Shown here: piece by piece, positions 9,409 through 17,990 of the stretch | Numbering within the stretch: the stretch's first letter is position 1 | How the letters are laid out: every line of letters begins with the position of its first letter | Assembly (NCBI GenBank): GCA_046329055.1 | Contig: JAXLVK010000002.1 | Coordinates: forward strand, 1 to 64,000 | Reading direction: 5' to 3' | From: JADKCL01 sp046329055 | GTDB lineage: Bacteria; Bacteroidota; Bacteroidia; J057; JADKCL01 | Length of the DNA: 64,000 nt | Program-made: the position numbers and the translations under genes | The notes under the pieces: model-generated | Told to the model about the DNA's origin: nothing | The model's database searches: none | Seen by the model: only the letters and a program-made list of their open reading frames with translations

Positions 9409-9909
9409 ATGCTAGAGGCAAAAGTCAATGCAGATCAAGTGATTGAGGTCTCCCTGACGGGAAAGTCCTATTTACTGAACGGCCAACAGGTAGATGCCAA
9501 CATTCAGCGGCTGAATCCACATTCCTATCAGGTGCTCTACAAGGGCGCCTCGCATACCGTTCATGTCCTCTCGATCGACCGGGCGGCCAAGACTGTGGTG
9601 CTGAAGGTGGACGGCAAGCGGGCTGAGGTGGCGCTCACGACCGAGATGGATCGCCTGCTGAAGAAGCTCGGCCTCGAAGGCAGCGGCACCGCCAAGGTCA
9701 GCGATGTCAAGGCCCCCATGCCGGGATTGATCCACTCCATCAAGGTGGAGGAAGGCCAAAAGGTGAGCAAGGGCGACGCGCTCCTGATCTTGGAGGCGAT
9801 GAAGATGGAAAACGTGATCAAGTCCCCGGCCGATGGCATCGTGAACAAGATCCTCGTTTCCAAGGGTCAAAACGTGGACAAGGGCGCGGTGTTGATCTCC
9901 CTGAAATAG
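9409..9909 (+). CDS. Biotin carboxyl carrier protein (acyl-CoA carboxylase biotinyl subunit)
   Basis: The 166-residue protein ends in a biotinyl/lipoyl domain (about residues 95-166) containing the biotin-attachment sequence EAMKMEN, with Lys132 as the expected biotinylation site, and the preceding APMPG turn. The N-terminal half (about 1-90) is the barrel-like region seen in carrier subunits of propionyl-CoA/acetyl-CoA carboxylases of Bacteroidota. The protein carries CO2-biotin between a biotin carboxylase and a carboxyltransferase, neither of which lies in this window. The ATG at 9409 is preferred because the frame stays open far upstream only as antisense of the M1 gene. IcmF at 50 kb is a possible pathway relative. 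Confidence 0.9.
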   Translation: MLEAKVNADQVIEVSLTGKSYLLNGQQVDANIQRLNPHSYQVLYKGASHTVHVLSIDRAAKTVVLKVDGKRAEVALTTEMDRLLKKLGLEGSGTAKVSDVKAPMPGLIHSIKVEEGQKVSKGDALLILEAMKMENVIKSPADGIVNKILVSKGQNVDKGAVLISLK

Positions 9910-9981
9910 GCAGATTCTAATGCCTCGTTTTCCCGGGTTGGCCTAAATTCGGGGACATACAATAGAAACCACCCTCTTGAC

Positions 9982-11025
9982 ATGAGCGGAACCATATTCT
10001 TGGCGGGCATACTTCAATTTCAGAGCAAGAGCCTGTTTGAGGAAGCCTTGGAGGCATTGCGCACGGAAGAGACCTATTCCGAAACCCTGTCCTTGGTGCC
10101 CGTCTTCCAGGAGGCGATGATCAGCGATACCTTGATGGTGCTGCGTCATGTATCCCGGCATGGGGCAAGCTTCTATGACCGCCTGATGTCGGAGGCCTAC
10201 TTGCTTTCCGAGTTCGCCGGTCGGGGATACATCGCTGGGGTTCTGCTGGAGAAGCATCCTCGGGTGCAGGTTGCCATGGCTGCCATGACGCATCCTGTGA
10301 TCGATCCGTATCAGCCGGAGGCCGACCCCGAGGAGGGTCTTGATTACCTGCCTCGGCTTTCGGACTCATTGCTCACCTACCGCTACCGGTCAGAGGGGCA
10401 GGAGGCGGCGCTTGCTTGGGAATCCCGGACGCGCAAGTTTGGGCGGTACCCCTACATCTGCTTTCCAACGCCGGACTCGGATGACCCCTTCAATGATTGG
10501 TGGGACGGACACTACTACCTCAAGTCCGGCTCCAAGTGGTACTCGGTGGCAACCGACCTCGATGCGCAGGCACTGAGTGACCCGGCCGACGAGGAGTTGC
10601 AGTTGATCATGGACACGAGCGCCAATCCGGGCACGACCTACTTCACCTATGTGCCGGGTACCGAGAACTTTCGCCTCTATACCCATGAGGGATTCGAGGA
10701 TGTGGAGACTCCGGCGGGCAGTTTCCAACGGGCGATGAAGGTGCGGGTGGACCTGTACTTTTTGCCCACGAACGAGGAGGGTTATGCCACTGCGGAGGCG
10801 GATCGCGCATTCAAGAAAGTGACGACAACGCATTATTTCGGAAAGGGTGCTGGACTGGTGAGGTTGGTATTCGAGGCGGGGGACCTCGTCTTGGTGAACC
10901 GCGAGGCATTGGAAGAGGCTCCGACGACATCGCCCATTTCCATGCCCACTGCAAATCCCGCTGCGCCCTCGAATCCGCAAGACGCTCCGAACAAATCCGG
11001 GAAACCGTGGTGGAAGTTCTGGTAG
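9982..11025 (+). CDS. Hypothetical protein, 347 residues
   Basis: I do not recognise this protein. It has no signal peptide or membrane helix, is acidic through most of its length, and ends in a Pro/Ala/Ser-rich linker (about 310-335) followed by KPWWKFW. The central part (about 130-300) is rich in aromatic residues and predicted strands. No catalytic motif stands out. It is the first of three plus-strand genes of unknown function (9982-12481) separated by 40-50 bases, which may be a transcription unit. Confidence 0.55.
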   Translation: MSGTIFLAGILQFQSKSLFEEALEALRTEETYSETLSLVPVFQEAMISDTLMVLRHVSRHGASFYDRLMSEAYLLSEFAGRGYIAGVLLEKHPRVQVAMAAMTHPVIDPYQPEADPEEGLDYLPRLSDSLLTYRYRSEGQEAALAWESRTRKFGRYPYICFPTPDSDDPFNDWWDGHYYLKSGSKWYSVATDLDAQALSDPADEELQLIMDTSANPGTTYFTYVPGTENFRLYTHEGFEDVETPAGSFQRAMKVRVDLYFLPTNEEGYATAEADRAFKKVTTTHYFGKGAGLVRLVFEAGDLVLVNREALEEAPTTSPISMPTANPAAPSNPQDAPNKSGKPWWKFW

Positions 11026-11075
11026 TCCCGCCGACACGAATGGATCGGAATTTTGTATAAATTCAGTCCCACGCT

Positions 11076-11561
11076 ATGGAACCCGGACGTGCTTCGCATA
11101 CATCTCCTCCTTTCCCCATTGATTGGTGTGGACTGTGGAAGGATCCCGGTGGGCGGATCATGTTCATCGAGCGGTTGGGGGAGCGGCAGGTTGCGGTGAG
11201 TTTCACGGCGGGCATTCAACAGCACTTCTACCCCTTGTCCATCGGCCCTTATGGGCAGACGAAGCGGTTGCCTGGGGTTTACCAACTGGACATGTACCGT
11301 GTTCCGGTCCTTCAGATCGAGATTGGGGATCCGCAATGCCCGCCTCGATATGACATCCATTTCATTTTCGGAGAGGGAGATCGGTTGCGTCCTGCGGAGC
11401 CATGGGACATGGTGAGTGGGGTCATCGCAAGGCCTCAGCTCGCGCTCGGATGGCGGGCGGAGTCGGACGATTCTCCTGAGATGGCTTGGGCCTACCCGCT
11501 GAGCAATTACTGGCGGGCCGAGGAGGAGGAGATGCGGTTCCGCGCTTTTCACGGGTGGTGA
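11076..11561 (+). CDS. Hypothetical protein, 161 residues
   Basis: No family was recognised. The protein is soluble with no signal peptide, rich in Trp, Arg and Pro, with several short predicted beta strands (for example IMFIERLGERQVAVSFT about residues 29-45). It ends 38 bases before the next gene and begins 50 bases after the previous one, all on the plus strand. A start at the ATG at 11161 (MFIERL) is also possible and would drop 28 residues. The coding character is supported mainly by G+C use matching its neighbours and tight spacing. Confidence 0.5.
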   Translation: MEPGRASHTSPPFPIDWCGLWKDPGGRIMFIERLGERQVAVSFTAGIQQHFYPLSIGPYGQTKRLPGVYQLDMYRVPVLQIEIGDPQCPPRYDIHFIFGEGDRLRPAEPWDMVSGVIARPQLALGWRAESDDSPEMAWAYPLSNYWRAEEEEMRFRAFHGW

Positions 11562-11599
11562 TTCGCCCATTTTGACACGCTAATTCAAATGCTAACGAT

Positions 11600-12481
11600 A
11601 TGCAGATTTCTTGGTCGGACGTATGGGATGTGTTTCGGGACATCATTTTGCCTGAATCGCTGACGGTCATTTGGAGCCTGGTGCTGTATGGCATCTTGGG
11701 TGTATTGGTCACTGTTTTGTTGCTGGTGCTGGGGCATCGGCAGCGAATTTTCAAGCGGATTCCCAAGTATTACAATTGGGCGGTGAAGCTGTACATCCCA
11801 CTGGTGATCATCGGGACGCTGTACTTCGCCCTGCAGTGGGGACTGGGTCGCGGGGTGTACAAGGTGATCGATCATCAGACACCGACGCTGACGGATGGGC
11901 TGTACCACGCGATCGTGGATCCGCAGTTCAAGTCGCCGGAGGAGAAGGAGGAATTCCTGAAAGAGGTGAAGGTGCTGCTGGTGACCTATCAGCATTCGAG
12001 CCGGGAGTTTGCGGAGCAGCTGAAGGCCATGATCCTCGAAAACAATTCCAACGTGGGCCTGATCGACGATGCGAAAAACAAGCTCTCGACTTGGCTGATC
12101 GACGAATACAAGGACGAGATTTTCAGTGCTGTGGTCTTTGGGGCGCAGAGCATGGCTGGGGAGAAGGCGGGCGTGAATGGCGACTTGTCTTGGCAGGAGG
12201 CGAGCAAGGCGCTGGACATCCTGTTGCAGTCGGATGCCAACCATATCGAGACGGCGATTCAGCAGCGATTGGGCGAGACGGGACAGCATTTGCTCGCCAG
12301 CCAATACAAGAAATTCTGGTACTCTACAGTCGCGATGTGGGTATTGATCGTGCTGCTGGGGCCGATTTTGGAATTTCTGATCTACAAAAAATGGCTGGAG
12401 CCTCGGTTCAAGGCAAAGTTGGAGGCGAAGGAAAATGAAGGATCAGCTTTCGCTGGTGATCAGACTGGCGTGATGAGGTAA
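11600..12481 (+). CDS. Membrane-anchored hypothetical protein, 293 residues
   Basis: Two membrane helices lie near the N-terminus (about residues 22-45 and 63-82) and one near the C-terminus (about 238-258), flanking a soluble, Lys/Glu-rich helical region (about 90-235). This hairpin-plus-loop layout suggests a domain held on one face of the inner membrane. No family was recognised. Its last 22 bases overlap the 3' end of the convergent methyltransferase gene. It closes the three-gene run begun at 9982. Confidence 0.55.
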   Translation: MQISWSDVWDVFRDIILPESLTVIWSLVLYGILGVLVTVLLLVLGHRQRIFKRIPKYYNWAVKLYIPLVIIGTLYFALQWGLGRGVYKVIDHQTPTLTDGLYHAIVDPQFKSPEEKEEFLKEVKVLLVTYQHSSREFAEQLKAMILENNSNVGLIDDAKNKLSTWLIDEYKDEIFSAVVFGAQSMAGEKAGVNGDLSWQEASKALDILLQSDANHIETAIQQRLGETGQHLLASQYKKFWYSTVAMWVLIVLLGPILEFLIYKKWLEPRFKAKLEAKENEGSAFAGDQTGVMR

Positions 12482-13254
12482 TAGCCGCAGGTGGTCCAGA
12501 AGTTGCGCACCCAAGGGATGGCGGCAATCAATCCGAATTGCGTCCGGGGCTTCAATTTGAATTTGTAGCGGTAGATCGGATTGATCAGGTAGAGGCGCTT
12601 GTTGCTGATGCGGTAACCCGTCTGCCGAACAATGCGCTCAAACCGTTCCAGGCTAATGCCAGTGTCGTGGACGTCCATGAGCTCATTGATCGTGGGGCCG
12701 CCCTCGCCGAACAACTTCAGGAACGCACGGTAGCCTCCGCGCGGCAACAAGTGCAGCCAAGGCATCTTGCCCAGTTTGGTCTTGCAGATTTGTTGGTGAC
12801 CGCCGAAGGGCATCTGCCACGGTGGGAAGCCGAAATAGATTTGCCCGCCGGGTTTAAGGTAGGTCTTCATGAAGCCCATGAGCTTGGCTTGGTCCGGGAT
12901 ATGCTCAATCACATCCTTCAGGACGATCAAGTCAAATTGCCCCCGGAACTCCGTCTCAAAGGTCGGGTCGTAGATGTTTTTGGAAATGACCTGGCATTTG
13001 CCCTGGGCGATGTAATCCTTGAGGAAGTCCGCTGCCATGGCAGCCCGGGGCTCGCTCAGCTCCACGCCTACGCCCGTGCAGCCCCGCTCCAGAAAGGCGA
13101 GTAGCACTCCACCCTCCGCGCAGCCGATCTCTAGCACACGCATGCCCGGCTTGATGGGTGTCACCGCCTCCACGAAGGGCAATACGTATTCCGCGGCGTT
13201 TTCACGCTGCATCTGGAAGTAGAGCTCCTTGTTGGAATGAAAATGAATCGCCAT
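12460..13254 (-). CDS. Class I SAM-dependent methyltransferase
   Basis: The 264-residue protein carries the SAM-binding motif I VLEIGCAEGG (about residues 40-49), an acidic residue at the end of beta 2 (GVELS), and the post-II segment FDLIVLKDVIEHI (about 104-116) typical of the Methyltransf_11/23 group. The C-terminal third has a basic, aromatic-rich region (YRYKFKLKPR) that may bind substrate or membrane. The substrate cannot be deduced; similar proteins methylate small molecules, quinones or sugars. No linked pathway genes are present. The stop lies inside the 3' end of the convergent 11600-12481 gene. Confidence 0.8.
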   Translation of the reverse strand: MAIHFHSNKELYFQMQRENAAEYVLPFVEAVTPIKPGMRVLEIGCAEGGVLLAFLERGCTGVGVELSEPRAAMAADFLKDYIAQGKCQVISKNIYDPTFETEFRGQFDLIVLKDVIEHIPDQAKLMGFMKTYLKPGGQIYFGFPPWQMPFGGHQQICKTKLGKMPWLHLLPRGGYRAFLKLFGEGGPTINELMDVHDTGISLERFERIVRQTGYRISNKRLYLINPIYRYKFKLKPRTQFGLIAAIPWVRNFWTTCGYYLITPV

Positions 13255-13277
13255 CCGGGCCGCAAAGATCAGTTTTC

Positions 13278-13312
13278 AATGAATAATTAACAATGGATAA
13301 TGAACAATGGCT
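13278..13312. repeat. Short AT-rich tandem motif (AAYAATGRATAAT-like)
   Basis: The stretch reads as three degenerate copies of a roughly 11-14 base unit (AATGAATAATTAAC, AATGGATAATGAAC, AATGG). It sits between the methyltransferase start and the terminator at 13342-13375. Similar AT-rich intergenic repeats of this style are known in Bacteroidota; their function is not established. Confidence 0.5.
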
Positions 13313-13335
13313 TGTTGGAGTGTGGGTTGGGGCTT

Positions 13336-13375
13336 GGAAAAACGGGGCAGGAGCCCTTGATCGCCCCTGCCCCGT
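13336..13375 (-). terminator. Intrinsic terminator of the delta-60 repeat gene
   Basis: ACGGGGCAGG (13342-13351) pairs perfectly with CCTGCCCCGT (13366-13375). On the minus strand the stem is followed directly by TTTTTCC. It lies 20 bases past the stop at 13396. Confidence 0.75.
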
Positions 13376-13395
13376 GTCGGTTTTGATGGAGTGTT

Positions 13396-14952
13396 TCAGT
13401 GTGCGATGACGATCCTGTGGCTTTGGACGGCACTTCCTGCTTTTGTCAGGAGTAGATACGCGCCTGAAGGGATGTCTTGCAAATCCATCCTGAATTCGGA
13501 AAGGCCCGATGGCAATGGGTGGTTTACATAGGGTTGGGCAACGACCCTTCCCGTCAGGTCCATCACGGTGACGTCCAAGGATGTCTCGAACTCGCTCCTG
13601 AGTTTTAGAGAGATGTCGCCATTGCTGGGATTCGGGAAGACGGTGCCATCGCTGATCGGAAATCCTGGCGCCTCGGTGCCAAGGAGGGTGCCGTAGATGA
13701 ATCGGCAAACAACCCCTGTCCATTCGCCTTGCAAGTCGATGTAGGTGCCCACCGACAGGATCTTCCCGTCAGGTTGGAGCGCGATGTTCGCAGCGGTATG
13801 ATAGTTTGCATTGAGGTAGGGGGTGCTCATGCCTGTGCTGGAAAAGCTGGAGTCGGCCTGGCCATTCGGCATCATCCGGCCCACGAAGATTCCTTGTGCG
13901 CCTGAATTGGTATAAACTTCGCCAGTGAGGAGGATCCTGCCATCCGGTGCGATCATGATGCCGTAGGGATAACAATCTGTGTTCGGCTCCCCCATTCGGG
14001 CAACTCCATTGTTCCCGAAGGAGCTGTCCCGGACGCCGCTGGGTGTGAATTTGAAGACGGCGACGATCTCGAAATTTCCTTGGTCAAAGTAGGCTGAGAG
14101 GAAAATATCGCCCGCAGTATTGGCGGTGATGTCTTCAGGGGAGGCTCCGAGGGCTTGGTAGGTCAAAAGTTGGATGCCGTCGCCATCGAATGTGGAGTCC
14201 ACCACTCCTTGCGCCGTCACGCGGGTGACGTAGCGCGTGATGCTGTCCGCATAGGAGAGGGTCAGCATTTTCCCATCTGCTTGCAGGAAGGTATTGAGCA
14301 GGAGAGGCTGCTGACTTGAAGGAAACGCAGCATGGACCCTGCCATCTCCTGAGCCGTAGGAAAGGTCGCGCTGACCATCAGACTGGAAAGCGGTCACTGA
14401 TACTCCGTCATCGCCAGAACTGGTGACCAAGATGCGCCCTGAAGATTCAGCATGGACACTGAAAAAGTGGTGGGATTCCGTGGTGAGCGAGTCGAGGACC
14501 AGACCATTCACACCGAAGGTGGAGTCTAGCGACCCATCCACATTCAATCTGTAGATGGCGTTGAGGGTGACATTTTGGTAATTGATTGCCCCTGCAAGCA
14601 AGACCTTGCCGTCAGCTTGGAGGTCCATGCCACTTTCGTCGCCGGTGAGTTCGTGATCTGTGAGAATCACCGTTCCCGTCTGTGCGAAGCTGGTGTCCAA
14701 GTCGCCATTGTCAAGGTATCGGGCCGCAATGAAATAGGGTCCAGTGAAAGAGTAGGAGATGCGACCTGCAGCCACAATACGGCCATCGGCCATGGCATCG
14801 ACGTTCGTGAGACTGATGTAATCTCCTGGGGTTGGGCCGTTAAGGGTCACGTACCCGTTGCCACTGAATGCAGGATCGAGGTCGCCTGGGGATTGGGCCG
14901 CAGCAGTGCTGAATAGCCATGCTGTGCCCAACAGAAAAAGGGCTTTTTTCAT
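13396..14952 (-). CDS. Secreted delta-60 repeat protein with type IX sorting domain
   Basis: The 518-residue protein begins with a signal peptide (MKKALFLLGTAWLFSTAAAQ). Residues 20-410 contain about six or seven copies of the delta-60 repeat, recognisable by units such as LDPAFSGNGYV, LDSTFGVNGLV and RDSSFGNNGVA with intervening PDGRILLTG or ADGKVL, which form a propeller-like fold. The last 80 residues (from VFPNPSNGDI) match the type A C-terminal sorting domain recognised by the type IX system. It would pass through the outer membrane and be processed by PorU (55657-59817) with PorV (60074-61216). Its role at the surface is unknown. It has its own terminator and appears monocistronic. Confidence 0.88.
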   Translation of the reverse strand: MKKALFLLGTAWLFSTAAAQSPGDLDPAFSGNGYVTLNGPTPGDYISLTNVDAMADGRIVAAGRISYSFTGPYFIAARYLDNGDLDTSFAQTGTVILTDHELTGDESGMDLQADGKVLLAGAINYQNVTLNAIYRLNVDGSLDSTFGVNGLVLDSLTTESHHFFSVHAESSGRILVTSSGDDGVSVTAFQSDGQRDLSYGSGDGRVHAAFPSSQQPLLLNTFLQADGKMLTLSYADSITRYVTRVTAQGVVDSTFDGDGIQLLTYQALGASPEDITANTAGDIFLSAYFDQGNFEIVAVFKFTPSGVRDSSFGNNGVARMGEPNTDCYPYGIMIAPDGRILLTGEVYTNSGAQGIFVGRMMPNGQADSSFSSTGMSTPYLNANYHTAANIALQPDGKILSVGTYIDLQGEWTGVVCRFIYGTLLGTEAPGFPISDGTVFPNPSNGDISLKLRSEFETSLDVTVMDLTGRVVAQPYVNHPLPSGLSEFRMDLQDIPSGAYLLLTKAGSAVQSHRIVIAH

Positions 14953-15092
14953 GAGAAAAGAGGGTTTAATGAATCAATCCAAAGTAAAATGTCTCTGTGA
15001 CGCGCCAAAAATAGTGCGTCTAGTGCCGCATTTGTGCCAATGTCGTATGCCTAAGAGAAATTTAATGCGGGATTGGCAGGAAAATGGCCCTT

Positions 15093-15962
15093 CTAGAGGC
15101 CTGTGCCCATCTTCAGCGCCGTGGCGAACTCGATGGCATAGCGGGTGCAATCCTTGGGCTGGTCAATGAAGGGGCAGTGGGCGAAGTGATCCGGCTCTGC
15201 GATCTCGGCGTGTGAGGGCAGGTGCTGTTTGAAGAAATTCACCTGGCTACCCATGAGGGTGTCCGCCTTGCCCCAAATGAACAGGGTCGGTGTCGGGATG
15301 CTGGCAACCTCTTCCGGTTTGAGCAAGATGTCAGGCGTGACGTTGCTCAGCAGCTCCATGACTGCAGGTTGGGAGAGGCGGTTGCGCAGGACATTCTCCA
15401 CCATGCGTCTGTACCATGGAGCGCGGGTCACCAGCATGTTCAAGAAGTTGCGGACATCCTGCCGGGTGTCGGTGCGGAACTTGTTCTTGAAGACGATGAG
15501 TTCCCGCAGGGAAACCTGTGCACCTCCTGGACTGTAGAGGACAATGCCCTTGACCATTTCTGGATTGTGGTTCGCGTAGCGGATGGCGGCGAGTCCGCCG
15601 AGGCTGTTTCCAAGGAGAAATGAGGGCTCCCTCAGGATTTGATCCAGCCCACGGGCAAAGGTTTCAAATGTCGGGATCGCTTTCATGCCCTCAATCGGCG
15701 GCTGACTGCGTCCATGACCGGGCAGGTCCGGAACGATGACCTTCTTGAAATGCTTGCGCAGCGGGCCGTACATCGGAGCAAGGTCGGTGGCATCACCGCT
15801 CAAGCCATGGATCAAGACCACGGGAGGGAGCGAACCTTTGCCCAGTCCAACATAGTAATGTTGCCAGGACCCGTTGGCCTCAATGAACTCGCGCCGGAAT
15901 CCGCGTATGCGGATCGCGGTGTCGGCAGCCCGAGTGATCAACCTGAAGAAGTCCAGTGCCAT
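15093..15962 (-). CDS. Alpha/beta-hydrolase
   Basis: The 289-residue enzyme shows the alpha/beta-hydrolase pattern: oxyanion-hole HGLSGD (about residues 52-57), nucleophile elbow GNSLGG (Ser about 119), an acidic residue in the LFIWGKADTL strand (Asp about 233), and the catalytic His in PDHFAHCPF (about 260). It may hydrolyse esters or related bonds; the closest recognisable groups are monoacylglycerol lipase- and MhpC-like hydrolases. No signal peptide is evident, so it is likely cytoplasmic. It is a single gene. The spacer to 16164 holds little beyond a T-rich tract near its start. Confidence 0.82.
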   Translation of the reverse strand: MALDFFRLITRAADTAIRIRGFRREFIEANGSWQHYYVGLGKGSLPPVVLIHGLSGDATDLAPMYGPLRKHFKKVIVPDLPGHGRSQPPIEGMKAIPTFETFARGLDQILREPSFLLGNSLGGLAAIRYANHNPEMVKGIVLYSPGGAQVSLRELIVFKNKFRTDTRQDVRNFLNMLVTRAPWYRRMVENVLRNRLSQPAVMELLSNVTPDILLKPEEVASIPTPTLFIWGKADTLMGSQVNFFKQHLPSHAEIAEPDHFAHCPFIDQPKDCTRYAIEFATALKMGTGL

Positions 15963-16163
15963 ACCTGCGCGTTAGCGGGATTGAAATTAATGTTTTTTTC
16001 ACACGGACTTCAATCTGCTGATACTGATCATGCGGCGACCGTCCGTGGGACTTGGATTCTGCCCTGGTCAAGCGCGGATGTCGCATTCACCCATGCGACT
16101 TGCTGAAATCCCCTTCCGCGAGGTCCTCTGCCAGGGCCGTTGTCGGGCAACACGGCACCAAGG

Positions 16164-16259
16164 TGGCCTAAAAATCGAAGGGGCAGTAGAACTATTTTCG
16201 GCGCAGCGAAGCTGATTTGCGCCGAAAATAGTTCTACCACCCCCTCGATTTTTAGGCCA
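16164..16259. repeat. Long inverted repeat, 42-base arms, 12-base loop
   Basis: Positions 16164-16205 pair with 16218-16259 at 39 of 42 positions around a 12-base loop. The three mismatches on the plus strand (A/C, C/A, A/C) all become U-G or G-U pairs when the minus strand is transcribed, so a minus-strand RNA would form an unbroken stem. The arms begin and end with TGGCCT/AGGCCA. There is no poly-T tail fit for a normal terminator and no transposase nearby. It may be a MITE-like element or a structured RNA. Confidence 0.85.
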
Positions 16260-16309
16260 TTCCTGCGCCGTTCCTGCCAAACAACAACCCCGGCAGAGGA
16301 CGAGTGCTT

Positions 16310-16486
16310 ATGGAAGATAAATTTCAAGACGGTTTGCAAAGGGAGGAATTGGCGCGGCAGCTGCACTTGGCCAAGGCAGAGTTGCAGGTGACGATCGGCA
16401 AGGTTGATGCCTGCTTGGCGGAGATGGCGAAGTGGGTGGAATTGGTCAAGACCCTCGAAGGCCAAATGGACGACGAACCGCCCTAG
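16310..16486 (+). CDS. Small coiled-coil protein, 58 residues
   Basis: The ORF encodes an amphipathic, Leu/Glu/Lys-rich helix (pattern REELARQLHLAKAELQ, then EMAKWVELVKTLEGQ) with heptad spacing, typical of a small coiled coil, and an acidic C-terminus. A GTG two codons upstream (16304) is an alternative start. No family was recognised. It begins 50 bases after the long hairpin and is convergent with the 16590-16724 small gene. The 100 bases between their stops contain two GAGGCCC direct repeats and no clear terminator. Confidence 0.5.
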   Translation: MEDKFQDGLQREELARQLHLAKAELQVTIGKVDACLAEMAKWVELVKTLEGQMDDEPP

Positions 16487-16589
16487 GCCATAAAAAGCCG
16501 AGGCCCCAGAACTTAATCTGAGGCCCGGATTTCTTAACTGCTTCTTCCTATGATATTCCCAGAACAGCCGGGAGTGACGACAAATTGGT

Positions 16590-16724
16590 TCAGCGGCTGT
16601 ACGCGACTCGGATGGCTTTGAGGGCTTTGAGCTTTTCCTCGATCATCCGCTTGTACATTTCGTTGCGCTTATCGGTGGGCGTTCCATTGTTGGTATCTTC
16701 CACACCATCATGTTCCAGACGCAT
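16590..16724 (-). CDS. Very small protein (44 residues) with strong Shine-Dalgarno site
   Basis: A 45-codon frame on the minus strand starts at the ATG complementary to 16722-16724 and stops at 16590. AGGAGGT (complement of 16729-16735) lies four bases upstream of the start, a near-perfect Shine-Dalgarno sequence that is unusual in Bacteroidota. The product is charged and helical (DKRNEMYKRMIEEKLKALK) with an acidic, Asn-rich N-terminus. No family was recognised. A DNA-, RNA- or protein-binding helix is possible but unproven. Confidence 0.5.
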   Translation of the reverse strand: MRLEHDGVEDTNNGTPTDKRNEMYKRMIEEKLKALKAIRVAYSR

Positions 16725-16930
16725 AAATACCTCCTATTTTGATGAACGTCAGCAGGGCGAAATGCCTTGCTTTTAGGTGAATACGCAGCAAAAAGCGGGT
16801 GGGTTAAGGTGGTTGTAAGATGTGGAAGGACTTTGAAAGGGGCATCTGCGCTCCTTGGCCAAAGGGGCACATTCAAATAGAAAATTCCTCCGAAGGGGGA
16901 TGAAAGAAATCCCGGAAGGGCTTTTGCGGA

Positions 16931-17470
16931 TTAGAACAGGCTCCCTTGTTGTCCGTAGCGCTGTCCCTGTTCGTGTTCTAGCAGCCATTTTTTGCGCCAA
17001 AGTCCGCCCGCATAGCCCGTCAATTCGCCATTGGAGCCGATCACGCGGTGGCAGGGGACGATGATCGCGATGGGATTTTGGCCATTGGCGGTACCCACAG
17101 CCCGGATGGTTTTGTCATTCCAGCGGCTCAATGCAACATCGCGGTAGCTTTTGGTGACACCGAAGGGAATGCCGAGCAAGACGTTCCAAACGCCCACCTG
17201 AAAATCCGTCCCCTGAGGCCGTAATGGGAGGTCAAAATCTTGTCGCTTGCCAGCGAAGTATTCCTCAAGTTGGGCTTTGCAGTCAGCAATGCATTGGGGA
17301 AGGTCGCCGTCGGTCCGTCCCGGATCTTCGTCCACGAAGTTCACCGCGGAGATGCCTGCGTCGCTGCCATCGATTCTGAGCCAGCCCACGGGGGCATGGA
17401 GGGAGTCGTGCGCCACCAAGACCTTGGGGTAGTTCACCTTCATGACCGGAGTTTGGGAATCCTGCTGCAT
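16931..17470 (-). CDS. ogt: Methylated-DNA--protein-cysteine S-methyltransferase
   Basis: The 179-residue protein removes O6-alkyl groups from guanine by irreversible transfer to its own cysteine. The active-site motif IIVPCHRVIG is present (acceptor Cys140), with the preceding NPIAI loop, the Arg finger region (AVGTANGQNP) and the helix-turn-helix segment (VWNVLLGIPFGVTKSYRDVA). The N-terminal half is the usual variable domain. It stands alone. The ATG at 17470 is taken; an ATG ten codons in (MKVNYPKV) may be the true start. Ogt and Ada C-terminal domains cannot be separated by sequence alone, but no Ada regulatory domain is present. Confidence 0.93.
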   Translation of the reverse strand: MQQDSQTPVMKVNYPKVLVAHDSLHAPVGWLRIDGSDAGISAVNFVDEDPGRTDGDLPQCIADCKAQLEEYFAGKRQDFDLPLRPQGTDFQVGVWNVLLGIPFGVTKSYRDVALSRWNDKTIRAVGTANGQNPIAIIVPCHRVIGSNGELTGYAGGLWRKKWLLEHEQGQRYGQQGSLF

Positions 17471-17516
17471 GGGTGCATGTTCGGGAAAGTAGGGGAATGT
17501 TGCAAGGGTGCGGTCC

Positions 17517-17975
17517 CTAAATGCTCTTTAGGGGGTCATGCTCCAGCGTGACTGGGAGTTTTTTCTTGTGCTTTGGGATGGATACTGGTACATCCGCAAC
17601 TCTAAAGTATTGTCTCCCAAAGCAGACAAGCTCATGCAGCTCCCCTTGGAAATGCAGCGGCCTGCCATCGCGGAAGACTTCGTTACCCAGCTCAATGATC
17701 ATCGGTTTTTCATCGTCGTAGGCAAATTTGCAAATCAAGCGACCTCCTTGAAGCACGCTGATCGAATCACTTGAATAGAGCCTGTTCCATCTCACAAAAA
17801 GAGCATCTGGCGCAGACATTTCAATCCTGTAGGTCTTTGTTTGTTCTTCTGGTTCGTAGTTGACGGGTTCATCCTGAGCAAATGCCGAAACGCTTACACT
17901 CCAAATCAGCGCAACGAAGATTCCACAAGTTCGAGCAGATGCAGCAAGAATTGATTTGATCCTATGTTCTCCCAT
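17517..17975 (-). CDS. Small secreted protein, unknown function
   Basis: The 152-residue product has an N-terminal hydrophobic segment ending SAFAQ (signal peptide, cleavage about residue 34) and a mature part of about 118 residues with alternating predicted strands and two cysteines (about 83 and 118). No family was recognised. It is 15 bases downstream of the glycosyltransferase stop and runs in the same direction, so co-transcription is possible. Confidence 0.55.
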   Translation of the reverse strand: MGEHRIKSILAASARTCGIFVALIWSVSVSAFAQDEPVNYEPEEQTKTYRIEMSAPDALFVRWNRLYSSDSISVLQGGRLICKFAYDDEKPMIIELGNEVFRDGRPLHFQGELHELVCFGRQYFRVADVPVSIPKHKKKLPVTLEHDPLKSI

Positions 17976-17990
17976 AGTCGATCGAACGAT

